Source: Flavobacterium sp.
GTDB lineage: Bacteria > Bacteroidota > Bacteroidia > Flavobacteriales > Flavobacteriaceae
DNA: 64,000 nt
Assembly: GCF_004295795.1 (NCBI RefSeq)
Contig: NZ_SEBR01000004.1
Span: 1-64,000, forward strand
Direction of reading: 5' to 3'
Shown here: piece after piece, positions 7,480 to 16,980 of the stretch
How the letters are laid out: each line of letters begins with the position of its first letter
Numbering within the stretch: position 1 is the first letter of the stretch
Translations under genes and position numbers: made by a program
Notes under the pieces: generated by a model
What the model saw: the letters and a program-made list of their open reading frames with translations, nothing else
Told to the model about the DNA's origin: nothing
Database searches by the model: none

Positions 7480-8046
7480 ATGGCAAGTACATCAGATATC
7501 CGCAACGGATTGTGCATCAAGTTCAACCACGACATCTACAAAATCATCGAATTCCTTCACGTGAAGCCTGGAAAAGGTCCGGCTTTCGTGCGTACGAAAC
7601 TCAAAAGTCTTACGAACGGGAAAGTGCTTGACAACACGTTTTCGGCAGGTCACAAAATTGACGAGGTACGTGTGGAAACGCATGAATTCCAATTCTTGTA
7701 TGCCGAAGGTGACGCCTACAACTTCATGCACACTGAAACTTACGAACAAATCGCTTTGGGCAAGGAAATCCTTGATGCGCCCCAACTTTTGAAAGAAGGT
7801 TCAACGGTAAAGGTGATCATCAATGCAGAAACGGAAGCGCCTTTGTCAGTAGACATGCCGGCTTCGGTAGTCCTTGAAGTGACTTATTCAGAACCGGGAG
7901 CAAAAGGAAACACGGCGACCAACGCGACAAAACCTGCGAAAGTCGAGACCGGAGCATCGGTGAACGTGCCGCTTTTCATCAACGAAGGCGACAAGATCAA
8001 GATCGATACAGCTACGGGCGCTTACATGGAACGCGTCAAAGAATAA
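7480..8046 (+). CDS. efp: Translation elongation factor P
   Basis: 188 residues with the three OB-like domains of EF-P, which relieves ribosome stalling at proline stretches. The tip loop is KPGKGPAF with the modifiable lysine at K32. No EpmA or EarP modification enzyme was recognised nearby. It follows lpxA by 68 bases, and this lpxA-efp-lpxD2 order is common in flavobacteria. Confidence 0.95.
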   Translation: MASTSDIRNGLCIKFNHDIYKIIEFLHVKPGKGPAFVRTKLKSLTNGKVLDNTFSAGHKIDEVRVETHEFQFLYAEGDAYNFMHTETYEQIALGKEILDAPQLLKEGSTVKVIINAETEAPLSVDMPASVVLEVTYSEPGAKGNTATNATKPAKVETGASVNVPLFINEGDKIKIDTATGAYMERVKE

Positions 8047-8126
8047 TTTGAAAATGTGCGAATTCGGAAATTTTGAAAAGAAAAGCAGCCTGAGAACTCA
8101 TTTCCAAATTTCCGGATTTTCAAATT
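8045..8126. repeat. AT-rich inverted repeat between efp and the second lpxD-like gene
   Basis: AATTTGAAAAT (8045-8055) is the exact reverse complement of ATTTTCAAATT (8116-8126), with further partial complementarity around GGAAATTT/AAATTTCC inside. Similar 'aatttgaaaat' intergenic repeats are widespread in flavobacteria. It overlaps the efp stop codon. Confidence 0.45.
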
Positions 8127-8139
8127 ACCTCATTACAAA

Positions 8140-9069
8140 ATGAAATTCCCAAAAGTACAGTCGCTCGAGGAAATCGCCGAAATCATCGGTTCGGAATTCG
8201 TTGGAAGTGCAGATTTTCCGGTTCACGGCATGAACGAGATTCACGTAGTTGAGCCTGGAGACATCGTATTTGTCGACCATCCGAAGTATTACGACAAGGC
8301 TTTGCAATCGGCGGCGACCGTCATTCTGATCAACAAGAAAGTCGATTGTCCTGACGGGAAAGCGCTTTTGGTTTCAGACGATCCGTTTCGCGACTTCAAC
8401 AAACTCACGCGACATTTCAGGCCTTTCGTCCCGGCTTCCGTTGCCATTTCGGAATCGGCCAGGATAGGCGAGGGCACGGTCATACAGCCGAACGTATTCA
8501 TCGGACACAACGTCTCGATCGGGAAAAACTGCGTCATTTATGCCAATGTCTCGATTTACGACAACGCGGTCATTGGCGACAATGTGACCATCCATTCCGG
8601 AACCGTACTTGGTGCCGATGCATTTTACTACAAAAAACGTCCCGAAGGTTTCGACAAACTGCTGTCCGGAGGACGCGTAGTCATAAAGGACAACGTCTGT
8701 CTCGGAGCGCTTTGCACGATAGACAAAGGCGTTAGCGGTGACACGACAATTGGTGATGGAACAAAAATCGACAATCAGGTACACGTGGGGCACGACACGG
8801 TGATCGGAAAGAAATGCCTGATCGCGGCACAAACCGGAATTGCGGGCTGCGTGATCATCGAGGACGAGGTAACGATTTGGGGACAAGTCGGAATACGAAG
8901 CGGCATCACGATCGAATCCAAGGCCGAGATTTTCGCCCAAAGCGGGATTTCCAAAACGCTCGAAGGCGGAAAACAATATTGGGGAACGCCGGCACAAGAA
9001 GCGCGCGAAGCCATGAAACAGCTCGCAGGTATTCGCTATCTTCCCGAAATTATCAAAAAACTGAAATAA
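8140..9069 (+). CDS. LpxD-like acyltransferase paralogue
   Basis: 309 residues, homologous to LpxD: an N-terminal uridine-binding-like domain (about 1-95) and hexapeptide beta-helix repeats (about 100-285) with the active-site His retained as H218 (DNQVHVGHDTVIG). It is 34 residues shorter than the first LpxD and lacks most of the C-terminal helical tail. Two lpxD-like genes in one locus are usual in flavobacteria; the second could acylate a different sugar nucleotide or use another acyl chain. The substrate is not established. Confidence 0.85.
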   Translation: MKFPKVQSLEEIAEIIGSEFVGSADFPVHGMNEIHVVEPGDIVFVDHPKYYDKALQSAATVILINKKVDCPDGKALLVSDDPFRDFNKLTRHFRPFVPASVAISESARIGEGTVIQPNVFIGHNVSIGKNCVIYANVSIYDNAVIGDNVTIHSGTVLGADAFYYKKRPEGFDKLLSGGRVVIKDNVCLGALCTIDKGVSGDTTIGDGTKIDNQVHVGHDTVIGKKCLIAAQTGIAGCVIIEDEVTIWGQVGIRSGITIESKAEIFAQSGISKTLEGGKQYWGTPAQEAREAMKQLAGIRYLPEIIKKLK

Positions 9070-9431
9070 TGGGACCAAAGAAATTCGTCCAACAGTTCTA
9101 CAAATCAGATGCGCTGATCGACCCAGAAGTCATGTCGGCCTACATCCATCCCGAAATCGAGATCGAATGGCAAAGCAGCAAAGGCCTTATCGTGCTCGAT
9201 CGCCAGAAACTTCTTGATTTGACAACCGAACTCGGCCGCGCCTATATGCGATCAAAAGCCCGGATTTCGCATCTGCTCCAGGAAGGGAATTTCGTTACTG
9301 TGCGTTACGACCACTATATCAAGACGATAGAGAATCCGCGCGAGGAAATGTTGCTGGCGCATTTTGTGGTTATCTGGGAACTCAAGGACGACAAGTTGTA
9401 CCGCGGTTACCAAATCAGTCAGGTTTCCTGA
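9069..9431 (+). CDS. NTF2-like / SnoaL-fold small protein
   Basis: 120 residues. The ATG overlaps the stop of the LpxD paralogue (TAATG), so the two are coupled. The sequence (FVQQFYKSDALIDPEVMSAYIHPEIEIEW, then strands FVTVRYDHYIKT and LLAHFVVIWELKDDKLYRGYQISQ) has the helix-plus-curved-sheet pattern of the NTF2-like superfamily. No catalytic residues can be assigned; the family includes both enzymes and ligand-binding proteins. A longer open frame starting at 8814 lies inside the upstream gene and is not used. Confidence 0.75.
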   Translation: MGPKKFVQQFYKSDALIDPEVMSAYIHPEIEIEWQSSKGLIVLDRQKLLDLTTELGRAYMRSKARISHLLQEGNFVTVRYDHYIKTIENPREEMLLAHFVVIWELKDDKLYRGYQISQVS

Positions 9432-9474
9432 AAAAATTGAACCAACAATAACCTAAATATCGGTGTGAAAGCCT

Positions 9475-9482
9475 TATTTTTG
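9475..9482 (+). promoter_or_regulatory. Promoter -7 box upstream of sucD
   Basis: TATTTTTG matches TAnnTTTG and lies 33 bases before the sucD ATG. No clear TTG is visible at the usual distance upstream. Confidence 0.4.
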
Positions 9483-9514
9483 CATCCGAAATCAAACCTA
9501 ATAACAGAACTCCA

Positions 9515-10387
9515 ATGAGCGTTTTAGTCAATAAGAATTCCAAAATAATCGTACAAGGATTTACAGGCAGCGAAGGAACTTTCCACGCTTCACAAATGAT
9601 TGAATACGGAACGAACGTCGTAGGCGGCGTAACTCCCGGAAAGGGTGGAAGCACGCACCTTGACCGTCCGGTTTTCAACACGGTGAAAGACGCGGTAGAC
9701 CAGGCCGGTGCCGATACCACAATCATCTTCGTTCCGCCAGCCTTCGCAGCAGACGCCATCATGGAAGCTGCCGATGCCGGAATCAAGGTCATCATCACGA
9801 TCACCGAAGGAATTCCTGTTGCAGACATGGTAAAAGCATACGATTACATCCAAGGAAAAGAGTGCCGATTGATCGGGCCGAACTGTCCGGGCGTAATCAC
9901 TCCTGAGGAAGCGAAAGTAGGGATCATGCCAGGTTTTGTTTTCAAGAAAGGCAAGGTCGGAATCGTTTCCAAATCGGGAACTTTGACTTATGAAGCGGCA
10001 GATCAGGTCGTTAAACAAGGTCTTGGAATCACGACTGCCATCGGAATCGGTGGCGATCCGATCATCGGAACAACCACTAAAGAAGCGGTCGAATTGTTGA
10101 TGAACGATCCGGAAACCGAAGCGATCATCATGATTGGTGAGATTGGTGGACAACTTGAGGCAGACGCCGCAAAATGGATCAAAGCCGACGGAAACCGCAA
10201 GCCGGTAATCGGGTTCATCGCCGGAGAATCCGCACCGAAAGGACGCACGATGGGTCACGCCGGAGCAATCGTCGGTGGTGCTGACGACACGGCTCAAGCC
10301 AAAAAACAGATCATGCGCGACAACGGTATTTTCGTGGTCGATTCACCTGCCGAAATCGGAAAGAAAGTGAAAGAAGTTTTGGGATAA
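9515..10387 (+). CDS. sucD: Succinate-CoA ligase (ADP-forming) alpha subunit
   Basis: 290 residues, the normal length. TCA-cycle enzyme that makes ATP or GTP from succinyl-CoA with the beta subunit SucC, which is not in this window. The CoA-binding Rossmann domain is at residues 1 to about 125 ([12 protein letters not shown]); the active phosphohistidine is H248 in [11 protein letters not shown]. The gene has its own promoter box and a clear terminator, so it is probably monocistronic. Confidence 0.96.
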   Translation: MSVLVNKNSKIIVQGFTGSEGTFHASQMIEYGTNVVGGVTPGKGGSTHLDRPVFNTVKDAVDQAGADTTIIFVPPAFAADAIMEAADAGIKVIITITEGIPVADMVKAYDYIQGKECRLIGPNCPGVITPEEAKVGIMPGFVFKKGKVGIVSKSGTLTYEAADQVVKQGLGITTAIGIGGDPIIGTTTKEAVELLMNDPETEAIIMIGEIGGQLEADAAKWIKADGNRKPVIGFIAGESAPKGRTMGHAGAIVGGADDTAQAKKQIMRDNGIFVVDSPAEIGKKVKEVLG

Positions 10388-10409
10388 TTCCCGAATCAGC
10401 ATAGAAAAC

Positions 10410-10435
10410 GCCTCGCAACTTCGCGGGGCTTTTTT
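10410..10435 (+). terminator. Rho-independent terminator of sucD
   Basis: GCCTCGC (10410-10416) pairs with GCGGGGC (10423-10429, one G-U pair) over a six-base loop, followed directly by six T residues (10430-10435). Confidence 0.9.
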
Positions 10436-10481
10436 AATTGGCGACATCGGATTTTACCTTCGAATCATCAGATACATTGAA

Positions 10482-10524
10482 CGCCACAAACGCGCTAATC
10501 TAGATTATTCGTGTATTCGTATCG
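10482..10524. repeat. Degenerate dispersed palindrome ('attcgtg' type)
   Basis: An imperfect palindrome centred on the exact 12-base palindrome TAATCTAGATTA (10496-10507), flanked by GCCACAAACGCGC on the left and ATTCGTGTATTCGT on the right. It belongs with the element at 28755-28840. Confidence 0.4.
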
Positions 10525-10549
10525 GTTGAAAATCAGACAGCAAGAAAAT

Positions 10550-11278
10550 TCAATTATTGTAGTAAACGCTGTCCCAAATACTCGCATTGAATTTCTTGCC
10601 AAGCATAAAGAAACTGTACATTCCGACGGCGAAGATCGACTTGAAAGCGAACAAAAACACAATCATATTGGCCAGCGGAACCGCTTTGCCAAGTTTGGTT
10701 TCGGGTGTGAGCCAAGTCAAAAACAGGCTGATCGCGATTGTTGCCAAAGTGAACGTGAGCAAGTTTCGGTAGGGCCAAACCATCAGTTTCCGCGACGCTT
10801 TCAGATCGTTTCCCCATTTGTGGATCAGGTAAAAATAACCGTTTCCGACAGGCGCGAACAAAAGCGGATCGTCATAATTCTTCAATTGGAACGTCTTGGT
10901 AGGAGCGACGATATGGAAACCGCCGAGTCTGGTGTCGTGTATTTTTTCGATTTGTCGGATGTGGGAAACGGCTTCCTCGGGAATACCGCCTTTGAAATAC
11001 TGCGTCGGAAGAAATCTCAGTCGGTAATCGATACATATTTTTCGGATCTGGTCGATGTGGAAAATCCGGTCAAAATCCATCTGTTGGAAATCCAGGTTAT
11101 TGGAGTCGGTTTCATTTCCGAAAAACAAAGTGTCCCGAATTTGTGTGCGATGCGATTCATTCTGCTGCAAAATTTGAGAAACCTGTTCCAGAACCAAATT
11201 TTCATCTGTTTGCTTACTCCTGATTTTGAGCAACTCCCGCTCGAGATCTATCGTTTTTTTCCAAAATTCCATATCCAT
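10550..11278 (-). CDS. Hypothetical protein with two C-terminal membrane helices
   Basis: 242 residues. Residues about 1-50 are charged and heptad-like (coiled coil likely), residues 50-165 are soluble, and residues about 172-190 and 203-228 are hydrophobic (LLTFTLATIAISLFLTWL and a following segment). No family was recognised. The longer plus-strand frame over the same bases is a shadow: its product has no hydrophobic pattern and the minus-strand codons match the neighbours. It ends 162 bases from sucD, convergent with it. Confidence 0.7.
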   Translation of the reverse strand: MDMEFWKKTIDLERELLKIRSKQTDENLVLEQVSQILQQNESHRTQIRDTLFFGNETDSNNLDFQQMDFDRIFHIDQIRKICIDYRLRFLPTQYFKGGIPEEAVSHIRQIEKIHDTRLGGFHIVAPTKTFQLKNYDDPLLFAPVGNGYFYLIHKWGNDLKASRKLMVWPYRNLLTFTLATIAISLFLTWLTPETKLGKAVPLANMIVFLFAFKSIFAVGMYSFFMLGKKFNASIWDSVYYNN

Positions 11279-11390
11279 CCGATCTTAAGCCTAAAGGTAA
11301 AAAGGAATCGTCGAAACACTCACTCGACTATTGTTAAAAAACCTTATGGAAACTTTAGGAAATCGCACTTTCCACGCTTTCAATTATTGC

Positions 11391-11398
11391 TATATTTG
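11391..11398 (+). promoter_or_regulatory. Promoter -7 box of fabG
   Basis: TATATTTG is an exact match to TAnnTTTG, 29 bases before the chosen fabG ATG. It rules out the more upstream in-frame start at 11401, which would leave almost no leader. Confidence 0.5.
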
Positions 11399-11427
11399 AC
11401 TTGCAAATCAACTTTACCAAAATTAAA

Positions 11428-12174
11428 ATGAAGTTACTAGAAGGAAAAACGGCCATCATCACGGGCGCCAGCCGCGGCATCGGGAAAGGGATCGCCGAGG
11501 CTTTCGCCAAACACGGAGCCAACGTTGCGTTCACATATAGTTCATCGGTAGAATCGGCAAAAGCGCTCGAGGACACTTTGAACGCGATGGGCGTCAGGGC
11601 CAAAGGATATCAATCCGATGCAGCCGATTTCAGTCAGGCACAAACGTTCGTCGATTCGGTCCTGGCCGAATTCGGAACCGTCGACATCTTGATAAACAAC
11701 GCCGGAATCACCAAGGACAACCTTTTGATGCGAATGCCGGAAGAGGATTTCGACAAAGTCATAAACGTAAACCTGAAATCTATTTTCAACATGACCAAAG
11801 CCGTGCAGAAAACGATGTTGAAAAACCGTTCGGGATCGATCATCAACATGAGTTCGGTCGTTGGCGTCAAAGGAAATGCGGGCCAGGCGAATTACGCGGC
11901 TTCAAAGGCCGGAGCGATCGGCTTTACGAAATCGGTGGCTTTGGAACTTGGATCGCGAAACATCCGTTGCAACGCGATCGCACCTGGATTCATCGAGACC
12001 GAGATGACCGGAAAACTCAACGAGGACGTCGTGCAAGGTTGGAGAGACAGCATCCCGTTGAAGCGCGGCGGAACGCCTGAAGATGTCGCAAACGCATGTC
12101 TTTTCCTGGCTTCGGACCTGAGCGCTTACGTGACTGGACAAGTCCTGAACGTAGACGGAGGAATGTTGACCTGA
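11428..12174 (+). CDS. fabG: 3-oxoacyl-ACP reductase FabG
   Basis: 248 residues. NADPH-dependent keto reduction in fatty acid elongation. Rossmann motif GASRGIG at 13-19, NNAGIT in the middle, catalytic Tyr/Lys pair Y156 and K160 (NYAASK), and the C-terminal GQVLNVDGGM. The start is ATG at 11428 (MKLLEGKTAIITG), which fits the family; nine residues of open frame upstream are not used. A hairpin with a T-run follows the stop. Confidence 0.93.
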   Translation: MKLLEGKTAIITGASRGIGKGIAEAFAKHGANVAFTYSSSVESAKALEDTLNAMGVRAKGYQSDAADFSQAQTFVDSVLAEFGTVDILINNAGITKDNLLMRMPEEDFDKVINVNLKSIFNMTKAVQKTMLKNRSGSIINMSSVVGVKGNAGQANYAASKAGAIGFTKSVALELGSRNIRCNAIAPGFIETEMTGKLNEDVVQGWRDSIPLKRGGTPEDVANACLFLASDLSAYVTGQVLNVDGGMLT

Positions 12175-12196
12175 AAGTCTTGAAATCATAGAAAAG

Positions 12197-12221
12197 AGCT
12201 GCCGTTTTGGTGGCTTTTTTT
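12197..12221 (+). terminator. Terminator of fabG
   Basis: AGCTGCC (12197-12203) pairs with GGTGGCT (12209-12215, two G-U type pairs) over GTTTT, followed by a run of T to 12221. Confidence 0.75.
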
Positions 12222-12319
12222 ATTTTCTGACGTTCATAAAAAGTGGATAACACCACGCAAACCCTTGTGAATCCCGCATTTTTATACTTATCTTGGTTTT
12301 TCTAAATTCATTGGCGAAT

Positions 12320-14347
12320 ATGACGGCGATTACGGTTCTAATGCTCTTGCTCTCAATTGTTTTGGCGGCCGGATTGTCATTTTACCACTATCTTTTCAAA
12401 GCGGGAAAACGCAGCAGGACGACTCTTTTGCTCGCGATTTTGCGTTTCATCACGATTTTTGGCGTGCTTTTGCTTTTGATCAATCCGAAAGTCGCCAAGA
12501 GCACTTACGAAACCGAAAAAACGCCATTGGCCATCGCGGTCGACAATTCCGCATCCATCGGCGATTTGAAAGCCGACGCAGCCGCGCTTGAAGTCTACAA
12601 GAAACTGTCCGAAGACTCGCGCCTCAAGGATAAATTTGAGATGCAGTCGTATGGTTTTTCATCCGATTTTGAACCTTCGGAAACCTTTGATTTTAAAGGA
12701 AAGCAGACGAATCTGGACGAAGTGGCGCGCAATCTGAAGAGCATTTACCGCAACAGGAAATATCCGACCGTCTTGATTTCTGACGGAAACCAGACCGAGG
12801 GAAGCGATTACGTGTACAGTTTCCAGTCTGAAAATAGAGTTTATCCGATAATTCTCGGCGACACGACCGCATTCCTCGATTTGCGAGTGATGCAGGTCAA
12901 CGTCAACAAATATGCTTTCCACAAGAACAAATTTCCGGTCGAGGTTTTCCTGCAATATTCCGGAAATAAGGCCGTGAACGCGACTTTCAGTATTTCCAAA
13001 GGTTCTAACGTGCTCGCGAAACAGACGATTTCGTTTTCGCCTTCAAAGCGTTCGGAAGTCGTGAACTTGCTGCTTCCGGCCGATAATGTCGGGTTACAGG
13101 TTTTCAAGGCGAACCTGTCTTCGTCCGAAGCCGAGAAAAACACTTACAACAACACCAAGAATTTTGCCGTCGAAGTAATTGACCAACGCACTGAAATCGC
13201 CATCGTATCGACTCAAAGCCATCCGGATCTAGGCGCTTTGAAACGCGCCATCGAATCGAATTCTCAACGAAAAGTCACGATCGTCAAACCGAATGCGATA
13301 GGCGATCTAAGAAATTACAACGTACTTGTCCTGTACCAACCGACGCCAGAATTCCGACAGCTTTTCGAAGCCAACAAAAATGCGGGAATCAACACCTTCA
13401 CGATCACGGGCGACAATACTGACTACAATCTACTGAACCAAAACCAGACGAATCTCGAGTTCCGCATGAGTGCTTCCAAAGAAGATTTTATGGCGGCCTT
13501 CGACTCCGGATTCAACCTTTTCGCTATAGACAATATGGGTTTTGAATCGCTTCCGCCTTTGGAAAATGCCTTTGGGACGGTTTCGGTCAAAGGAAATGCG
13601 AACACGCTTTTGAATGCTACGATCCGCGGTATCGACGCCGGTTCGCCCATGCTGACTTTTTTCGAGAACAATGGCAAGAGATCGGCTTACCTTTTGGGAG
13701 AAGGCATTTGGAAATGGCGGCTGCAATCGCACATCGACAACAAATCTTTCGAGAAATTCGATCTTTTCGCCGACAAGATCATCCAATATCTGGCGTCGGA
13801 CAACTCGCGCAAATCGCTTGTCGTAAACCACGAAAGTTTCTACAATTCCGGAGAAGCGATCGCGATCACGGCGCAATTTTTCAACAAGAACTACGAATTT
13901 GACGAGAATGCGCGCTTGACGATTTCGGTCACGAACAGAAATTCTAAGCAAACCAAGAAGTACGATCTGCTCAAGACCAACAACGCTTACAAAGTCAACC
14001 TCGACGGACTCGCGGCTGGCCAATACGATTTTTCGGTTCGCGAACTCAATTCGAACACGAACTACAAAGGCTACTTCGAAATTCTGGACTTTGACATCGA
14101 AAAACAATTCGTCAATCCTGATGTATTGAAATTGAACCAATTGGCAAGCCAGACTTCGGCCAAAGCTTTTATGCCGGATCAGGTTGAGGAACTCGTGAAA
14201 TCGCTTCTCGAAAACCAGGATTACAAAACCGTCGAAAAGCAAATCACCAAGAAAATTCCGCTGATCGACAGTTTGCTGATGCTGATTTTGATCGCATGCA
14301 CGCTAGCCGCCGAATGGTTCATCCGCAAGTACAACGGAATGCTCTAG
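12320..14347 (+). CDS. VWA-like membrane protein
   Basis: 675 residues. Two N-terminal membrane helices (about 2-20 and 34-52), a von Willebrand A-like domain with a MIDAS-type DNSASIG at about 78, a long extracytoplasmic part, and one C-terminal helix (about 647-664, LIDSLLMLILIACTLAAEWFI) ending in a short basic tail. The layout resembles the BatA/BatB-like and large VWA membrane proteins of Bacteroidota; no partner AAA ATPase (MoxR) is present here. ATG at 12320 is preferred over a TTG at 12293, because the first helix starts there. Its stop codon interlocks with that of dinB. Confidence 0.75.
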   Translation: MTAITVLMLLLSIVLAAGLSFYHYLFKAGKRSRTTLLLAILRFITIFGVLLLLINPKVAKSTYETEKTPLAIAVDNSASIGDLKADAAALEVYKKLSEDSRLKDKFEMQSYGFSSDFEPSETFDFKGKQTNLDEVARNLKSIYRNRKYPTVLISDGNQTEGSDYVYSFQSENRVYPIILGDTTAFLDLRVMQVNVNKYAFHKNKFPVEVFLQYSGNKAVNATFSISKGSNVLAKQTISFSPSKRSEVVNLLLPADNVGLQVFKANLSSSEAEKNTYNNTKNFAVEVIDQRTEIAIVSTQSHPDLGALKRAIESNSQRKVTIVKPNAIGDLRNYNVLVLYQPTPEFRQLFEANKNAGINTFTITGDNTDYNLLNQNQTNLEFRMSASKEDFMAAFDSGFNLFAIDNMGFESLPPLENAFGTVSVKGNANTLLNATIRGIDAGSPMLTFFENNGKRSAYLLGEGIWKWRLQSHIDNKSFEKFDLFADKIIQYLASDNSRKSLVVNHESFYNSGEAIAITAQFFNKNYEFDENARLTISVTNRNSKQTKKYDLLKTNNAYKVNLDGLAAGQYDFSVRELNSNTNYKGYFEILDFDIEKQFVNPDVLKLNQLASQTSAKAFMPDQVEELVKSLLENQDYKTVEKQITKKIPLIDSLLMLILIACTLAAEWFIRKYNGML

Positions 14348-14841
14348 AAATTCCTGTCGTCGGCACTTGGCCCGTAAATCGACGGTACCGGAATCTCGTT
14401 CATGCGCATGTAAACCGTGAGTTGCCCGCGGTGATGGATCCAGTGATTTATCGCTGTTGCTATGTCCTGTTTTTTTGGAGCCGAATACAATTCCTGTCCG
14501 TCGTTTTTTAAGGTGAAATTTCCCGAAAGTTTCTCGTCCGTGGCTTCATTCAGGCTTTTTTCTGCTTTTTTCAGATTCGCTTCAAAGTACGAAACCAGGT
14601 CGTCATTGGTCTTGATCTCAGGTTGGTTGAAAGTCTTGAAATCGATTTCTCCCACGTCGATCATATAGGAAATCCAAAGCGGTATCTGGGCGACCAAGAC
14701 CGCGAGATATCCCATTTCCATAGAGGTCGGATGCGGTTTGAACGCGAAATGTTTGGCCTCGATGCGCTCCAGGCATTTTTGGGTCGAAGGGATTTCGAGT
14801 TTCAATTCTTCGAGAATCCGGGTTGAAAATGTGGTTGCCAT
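14344..14841 (-). CDS. DinB family protein
   Basis: 165 residues in a four-helix DinB fold, the group of metal-binding, often thiol-dependent enzymes (YfiT/bacillithiol transferase relatives). The C-terminal metal-ligand segment INHWIHHRGQLTVYMR is present. The first ligand His of the usual helix 2 motif appears as Gln in VLVAQIPLWI, so metal binding may be altered. An in-frame ATG lies six codons upstream (14859); I chose MATTFST as the usual start. It is convergent with the VWA gene: the tetranucleotide CTAG supplies parts of both stop codons. Confidence 0.8.
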   Translation of the reverse strand: MATTFSTRILEELKLEIPSTQKCLERIEAKHFAFKPHPTSMEMGYLAVLVAQIPLWISYMIDVGEIDFKTFNQPEIKTNDDLVSYFEANLKKAEKSLNEATDEKLSGNFTLKNDGQELYSAPKKQDIATAINHWIHHRGQLTVYMRMNEIPVPSIYGPSADDRNF

Positions 14842-14962
14842 GGCGTTGTTTTTCTTCAAGTTACGAATTCCAAACCTTCCTTAAGCGAACATTAAGTTGG
14901 TTTTAAGAGGCGCTTAAGCCAATCTGAAGTTGCGCTTTTGACTTTTGTCCTCAAAAAAAGTC

Positions 14963-16918
14963 ATGTTCCAAAAAGTTGTTTCGGGTCGTTTTATACTGGT
15001 CGCGGCATTCGTGCTATGGTTTGTAGGTATTTCTTTTTTGCTTCGGATTTTGCTTGCGGTTTGGGAAGCCGACGAGATCACGAGAAATCCGTTTGCGCTT
15101 TTGAAAGTTTTGCTTGTCGGAAGTTTTTTTGACATAGGAACGGTGAGCTTTTTGGCGCTTCCGGCCTTGTGCTATTTCTCGCTTTTGCCGAATCGGTTCA
15201 TCGGATCGAAATTCGACAGGATTTTCACGTGGTTTTTTTCGACGCTCACGATCTTCATCCTCGTTTTCACCTTTTTCGCCGAAGTCACTTTTTGGGACGA
15301 ATTCAGGACGCGTTTCAACTTCATCGCCGTAGACTATCTGATTTATACGCATGAAGTTGTCGCGAACATAAGTCAGTCGTATCCTTTGCCATTGTTGGTC
15401 TTCGGGATTTCGGCTCTCACATTTCTCGTGGTTTTTTTGTTCCGACGAAAGAAGATTTTCCGCCTCACTTTCTCCGAAAAAGCGTCGGTAAAACAAAGAG
15501 CGATCGCGTTTTCGCCCGTTTTTGCCACAGCGATTCTCTTCTCGTTTTTAGTGACCAACAACCAAGCCGAATGGTCGAAAAACCGATACGATTCCGAACT
15601 CTCGAAATCAGGCATTTACTCGTTTTTCGCCGCTATGCACAACAATCGCATGGATTATCGCGAGTTCTATACGACGATTCCCAACCGGCAGGCTTTTGCT
15701 ATCGTCCGAAATAAACTGAGGGAATCGGGTACGAGATTTTCCACTTCGCGTTTCCCGATCCATCGCGTCATTTCTGCTTCCGAACCAAATCCGCAGCAGA
15801 AAAATGTCGTCTTTATTTTGGTGGAAAGCTTGAGCGCCAAATTCATGGGCGAGTTCGGAAACACTGAAAACATTACGCCGTTTCTCGACAGTTTGTCACA
15901 TCACAGCTTGTTTTTCCGGAATTTGCATGCCACGGGAACACGCACCGTCCGCGGGATGGAAGCCGTGACTTTGTGCATTCCGCCGACGCCGGGACAAAGT
16001 ATCGTAAAACGTCCCGAGAATGACAACCTTTTCACGATTTCGGATGTTTTCAAGTCCAAAGGCTACGACTCGAGTTTCTTTTACGGTGGCGACAGCTACT
16101 TCGACAATATGAATGCTTACTTCGGCGGAAACGGATTTGACATCTATGACCGCGGCCGAGGAAGCGTACTGAGCGACGACATCAAGACAAAACGCACGAA
16201 TATAGGCGACAGCCAAGTCACGTTCGAGAACGCCTGGGGAATTTGCGACGAAGATATTTTTGCCAAAATGCTCAAGGTTGCTGACGAAAAATATAGCAAA
16301 AGCCAGCCGTTTTTCAATTTTGTGATGACGACTTCCAACCATCGGCCTTATACTTATCCGTCGGGAAAAATCGATATTCCGTCGCACACCAATAGACAAG
16401 GCGCGGTAAAATACACAGATATTGCGTTGCGCGAACTTTTCCGGAAAGCCAAAAACAAAGCTTGGTTCAAAAACACGATTTTCGTAATCGTCGCCGATCA
16501 TTGCGCCAGCAGCGCCGGAAAAGACGAGATCGACGTAGCCAATTACCACATTCCGGCCTTTGTCGTGAATTTGCCGGAAGCTGAAAACAAGGAAGTGGAC
16601 AAACTTTGTTCGCAGCTCGATCTTTTCCCGACTTTGTTTTCGATTTTGCACTGGAGATACGATTCCGATTTTTACGGAAAAAACGTTTTGTCGGACGATT
16701 TCGAGCCGCGCGCACTTTTTGGCACTTATCGCAAATTATGTCTGATGAAAGACAACAAAGTCATGGTTTTATCAGACGGAAAAAAACAGAATTTCTACTC
16801 GTGGGACAAACGCGACAACTCGCTCAAGCCTATGGCAGTCGACAAGAGCTTCCTGCGCGAGACGATTTCGTACTATCAGACCGCCGACTACTTATTCACA
16901 AACAAATTGTTGAAATAA
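14963..16918 (+). CDS. LTA synthase-family sulfatase/phosphoethanolamine-type transferase (copy 1)
   Basis: 651 residues. About five membrane helices in residues 10-175, then an extracytoplasmic alkaline-phosphatase-fold domain. Nucleophile region HATGTRTVRGMEAV (around residues 324-333), metal-site segments VFILVESLS, SNHRPY and FVIVADH. LtaS relatives transfer glycerol phosphate or similar groups from a lipid to glycans. Bacteroidota lack lipoteichoic acid, so the acceptor here is unknown. A TTG start six codons earlier is possible. It heads the run that continues into the thioredoxin genes (62 bases later), and a paralogue closes the run at 22331. Confidence 0.85.
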   Translation: MFQKVVSGRFILVAAFVLWFVGISFLLRILLAVWEADEITRNPFALLKVLLVGSFFDIGTVSFLALPALCYFSLLPNRFIGSKFDRIFTWFFSTLTIFILVFTFFAEVTFWDEFRTRFNFIAVDYLIYTHEVVANISQSYPLPLLVFGISALTFLVVFLFRRKKIFRLTFSEKASVKQRAIAFSPVFATAILFSFLVTNNQAEWSKNRYDSELSKSGIYSFFAAMHNNRMDYREFYTTIPNRQAFAIVRNKLRESGTRFSTSRFPIHRVISASEPNPQQKNVVFILVESLSAKFMGEFGNTENITPFLDSLSHHSLFFRNLHATGTRTVRGMEAVTLCIPPTPGQSIVKRPENDNLFTISDVFKSKGYDSSFFYGGDSYFDNMNAYFGGNGFDIYDRGRGSVLSDDIKTKRTNIGDSQVTFENAWGICDEDIFAKMLKVADEKYSKSQPFFNFVMTTSNHRPYTYPSGKIDIPSHTNRQGAVKYTDIALRELFRKAKNKAWFKNTIFVIVADHCASSAGKDEIDVANYHIPAFVVNLPEAENKEVDKLCSQLDLFPTLFSILHWRYDSDFYGKNVLSDDFEPRALFGTYRKLCLMKDNKVMVLSDGKKQNFYSWDKRDNSLKPMAVDKSFLRETISYYQTADYLFTNKLLK

Positions 16919-16980
16919 AGCACGGAAAACGTTGTTCAAAATGCGATTTCCGTTTTACATTTAGCATCAAATTGCTGTAT

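Noticed and set aside
10511..11431. 306-codon open frame on the plus strand
   Set aside because: Shadow of the two-helix protein gene on the minus strand, with no hydrophobic or domain pattern, and it would overlap the fabG promoter.
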